DNA from: Drosophila persimilis
Lineage: Eukaryota > Arthropoda > Insecta > Diptera > Drosophilidae
DNA: 64,000 bases
Direction of reading: 5' to 3'
Assembly (NCBI RefSeq): GCF_003286085.1
Contig: NW_020825289.1
Coordinates: forward strand, 8,990,001 to 9,054,000
This document shows positions 61,301-64,000 of this stretch, piece by piece (position 1 is the first letter of the stretch; the number at the start of each line of letters is the position of its first letter). Made by a program: the position numbers and the translations under genes. Below the pieces are notes generated by a model, which was not told the origin of the DNA, did not search any database, and saw nothing but the letters and a program-made list of their open reading frames with translations.

Positions 61301-63671
61301 TTGAACCACCGCAACTATATGGAACCCACGCTCCAGGAATTGTGGCAGGATCGCATATTTTGGGCATAAGCAGCAATATGGCAATATAGCCCCAAAAAAA
61401 GTGGAACCCCGCAACTATATGGCACCTGCACTTATATAGAACCCTTCTTTATCCAGCACCTGCGTGTGTATTGAACCACCGAACCTATATGGAACCCACG
61501 CTCCAGGAATTGTGGCAGGATCGCATAATTTGGGCATAAGCAGCAATATGGCAATATAGCCCCAAAAAAAGTTGAACCCCGCAACTATATGGCACCTGCA
61601 CTTATATAGAACCCTTCCCTATCCAGCTTTTGCACGTATATTGAACCACCGCAACTATATAGCACCCACGCTCCAGGAAATGTGGCAGGATCGCATATTT
61701 TGGGCATAAGCACCAATATGGCAATATAGCCCCAAAAAAAGTGGAACCCCGCAACTATATGGCACCTGCACTTATATAGAACCCTTCTTTATCCAGCACT
61801 TGCATGTGTATTGAACCACCGCAACTATATGGAACCCACGCTCCAGGAATTGTGGCAGGATCGCATATTTTGGGCATAAGCAGCAATATGGCAATATAGC
61901 CCCAAAAAAAGTGGAACCCCGCAACTATATGGCACCTGCACTTATATAGAACCCTTCTTTATCCAGCACCTGCGTGTGTATTGAACCACCGAACCTATAT
62001 GGAACCCACGCTCCAGGAATTGTGGCAGGATCGCATAATTTGGGCATAGGCAGCAATATGGCAATATAGCCCCAAAAAAAGTTGAACCCCGCAACTATAT
62101 GGCACCTGCACTTATATAGAACCCTTCCCTATCCAGCTTTTGCACGTATATTGAACCACCGCAACTATATAGCACCCACGCTCCAGGAAATGTGGCAGGA
62201 TCGCATATTTTGGGCATAAGCACCAATATGGCAATATAGCCCCAAAAAAAGTGGAACCCCGCAACTATATGGCACCTGCACTTATATAGAACCCTTCTTT
62301 ATCCAGCACTTGCATGTGTATTGAACCACCGCAACTATATGGAACCCACGCTCCAGGAATTGTGGCAGGATCGCATATTTTGGGCATAAGCAGCAATATG
62401 GCAATATAGCCCCAAAAAAAGTGGAACCCCGCAACTATATGGCACCTGCACTTATATAGAACCCTTCTTTATCCAGCACTTGCATGTGTATTGAACCACC
62501 GCAACTATATGGAACCCACGCTCCAGGAATTGTGGCAGGATCGCATATTTTGGGCATAAGCAGCAATATGGCAATATAGCCCCAAAAAAAGTGGAACCCC
62601 GCAACTATATGGCACCTGCACTTATATAGAACCCTTCTTTATCCAGCACCTGCGTGTGTATTGAACCACCGAACCTATATGGAACCCACGCTCCAGGAAT
62701 TGTGGCAGGATCGCATAATTTGGGCATAAGCAGCAATATGGCAATATAGCCCCAAAAAAAGTTGAACCCCGCAACTATATGGCACCTGCACTTATATAGA
62801 ACCCTTCCCTATCCAGCTTTTGCACGTATATTGAACCACCGCAACTATATAGCACCCACGCTCCAGGAAATGTGGCAGGATCGCATATTTTGGGCATAAG
62901 CACCAATATGGCAATATAGCCCCAAAAAAAGTGGAACCCCGCAACTATATGGCACCTGCACTTATATAGAACCCTTCTTTATCCAGCACTTGCATGTGTA
63001 TTGAACCACCGCAACTATATGGAACCCACGCTCCAGGAATTGTGGCAGGATCGCATATTTTGGGCATAAGCAGCAATATGGCAATATAGCCCCAAAAAAA
63101 GTGGAACCCCGCAACTATATGGCACCTGCACTTATATAGAACCCTTCTTTATCCAGCACCTGCGTGTGTATTGAACCACCGAACCTATATGGAACCCACG
63201 CTCCAGGAATTGTGGCAGGATCGCATAATTTGGGCATAAGCAGCAATATGGCAATATAGCCCCAAAAAAAGTTGAACCCCGCAACTATATGGCACCTGCA
63301 CTTATATAGAACCCTTCCCTATCCAGCTTTTGCACGTATATTGAACCACCGCAACTATATAGCACCCACGCTCCAGGAAATGTGGCAGGATCGCATATTT
63401 TGGGCATAAGCACCAATATGGCAATATAGCCCCAAAAAAAGTGGAACCCCGCAACTATATGGCACCTGCACTTATATAGAACCCTTCTTTATCCAGCACT
63501 TGCATGTGTATTGAACCACCGCAACTATATGGAACCCACGCTCCAGGAATTGTGGCAGGATCGCATATTTTGGGCATAAGCAGCAATATGGCAATATAGC
63601 CCCAAAAAAAGTGGAACCCCGCAACTATATGGCACCTGCACTTATATAGAACCCTTCTTTATCCAGCACCT
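58339..63671 (+). repeat. 170-bp satellite with 510-bp higher-order repeat
   Basis: About 31 monomers are in strict tandem. The landmark GT(G/T)GAACCCCGCAACTATA recurs at 58851, 59021, 59191 and onward, exactly every 170 bases, to 63611. Three monomer types alternate A-B-C. A begins GTTGAACC and has CTTTTGCACG. B has CACTTGCATG. C has CACCTGCGTG, GAACCTATA and ATAATTTGG. The first three monomers, from 58339, are diverged, as expected at an array edge. The right end is abrupt inside a C monomer at 63671. Each monomer has several TATAT blocks. There is no coding potential. Confidence 0.97.
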
Positions 63672-64000
63672 GTGCCTAGGCTTTCGCCGGGCAACACTTA
63701 CGGGACCCTGTCGGACTAAGAACTACTACGAAGCGGAAGAGGGCCGACAGGTATCGCCGAGAGTACCTAGGCAATCGTCGTTCCCGCTCTGTATCGGCGT
63801 CTACGCTGCGCCGGTGACTTTTGTCTCTCTTTTTCTTTTTTCTTTACATGGTTTTGATTTTCCGTGTTTCTCTTCTGCCGTTGCTGCTGTTGGCTTACCG
63901 TTTCGGCGCTTCGTTGCTGCGTCGACGCTGGCGGCTTATCTTTTCGGCGCTTCTTGTCTTCGGCTGTCGCTGAATTGATGCTGTTGGCTACCGTTTCGGC
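63672..64000 (+). other. Non-satellite sequence right of the array, open frame
   Basis: A plus-strand frame is open from the satellite junction to a TGA at 63976, about 100 codons without an ATG start (for example ATLTGPCRTKNYYEAEEGRQ). A TGCCTAGGC at 63672-63680 is mirrored by a TACCTAGGCA near 63764. A sequence like GTTGGCTTACCGTTTCGGCG occurs at about 63888 and again, slightly altered, at the window end. This may be the edge of another element or gene that continues to the right. Function is unknown. Confidence 0.3.

Noticed and set aside
58339-63671. CRISPR-like or gene-array reading of the 170-bp repeats
   Set aside because: No constant repeat/variable spacer structure and no open frame; it is a tandem satellite in a eukaryote.

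Overview
This is a drosophilid genome window. Five protein-coding genes are spliced, animal-type genes whose translations match Drosophila proteins closely. They have short introns, canonical GT-AG junctions that close in frame, and AATAAA signals. I am confident of the genus. I cannot fix the species, although the mobile elements and gene order would suit a lineage outside the melanogaster group.

Layout: 1-1190 looks like the 3' UTR of a gene off the left edge. A broken F-box/LRR gene copy (1215-1490, minus) precedes an intact NRF-6-type acyltransferase gene (2212-5131, plus). Next come an intact F-box/LRR gene (5648-6865, minus), Cdk5 (7233-8290, plus) and Flotillin-1 (8863-11154, plus). 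The Flo1-TER94 gap holds a foldback-type transposon with two 725-bp, almost identical inverted arms and a perfect 7-bp target duplication (11584-13538). It also holds tandem ~175-bp units carrying housekeeping core-promoter motifs, which end just before TER94 (14121-17740, the p97/VCP AAA ATPase). A complete gypsy-type, env-bearing LTR retrotransposon (18157-25935, antisense, TSD TACA) lies in what is probably the TER94 3' UTR. Pka-R2 (coding exons 29046-36810, minus; untranslated first exon near 52558-53020) is convergent with TER94. It has three alternative terminal coding exons, followed by a long 3' UTR and preceded by a ~15.7-kb first intron of simple-sequence-rich DNA.

The right end changes character. 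It holds diverged copies of the promoter-type repeat (54785-55240), a two-exon gene for a proline-repeat/cysteine-rich protein of unknown function (55705-56647, minus), unrecognised coding-like fragments, and a 170-bp satellite organised as 510-bp three-monomer higher-order units (58339-63671).

Cdk5, Flo1, TER94 and Pka-R2 are ordinary conserved cellular genes: a neuronal kinase, a membrane-raft scaffold, a ubiquitin-selective segregase and the PKA regulatory subunit. They do not form a functional cluster. The most interesting content is the foldback element at a probable synteny breakpoint, the triplicated Pka-R2 terminal exon, the promoter-bearing repeat family, the higher-order satellite, and the internally repeated retrotransposon Pol.
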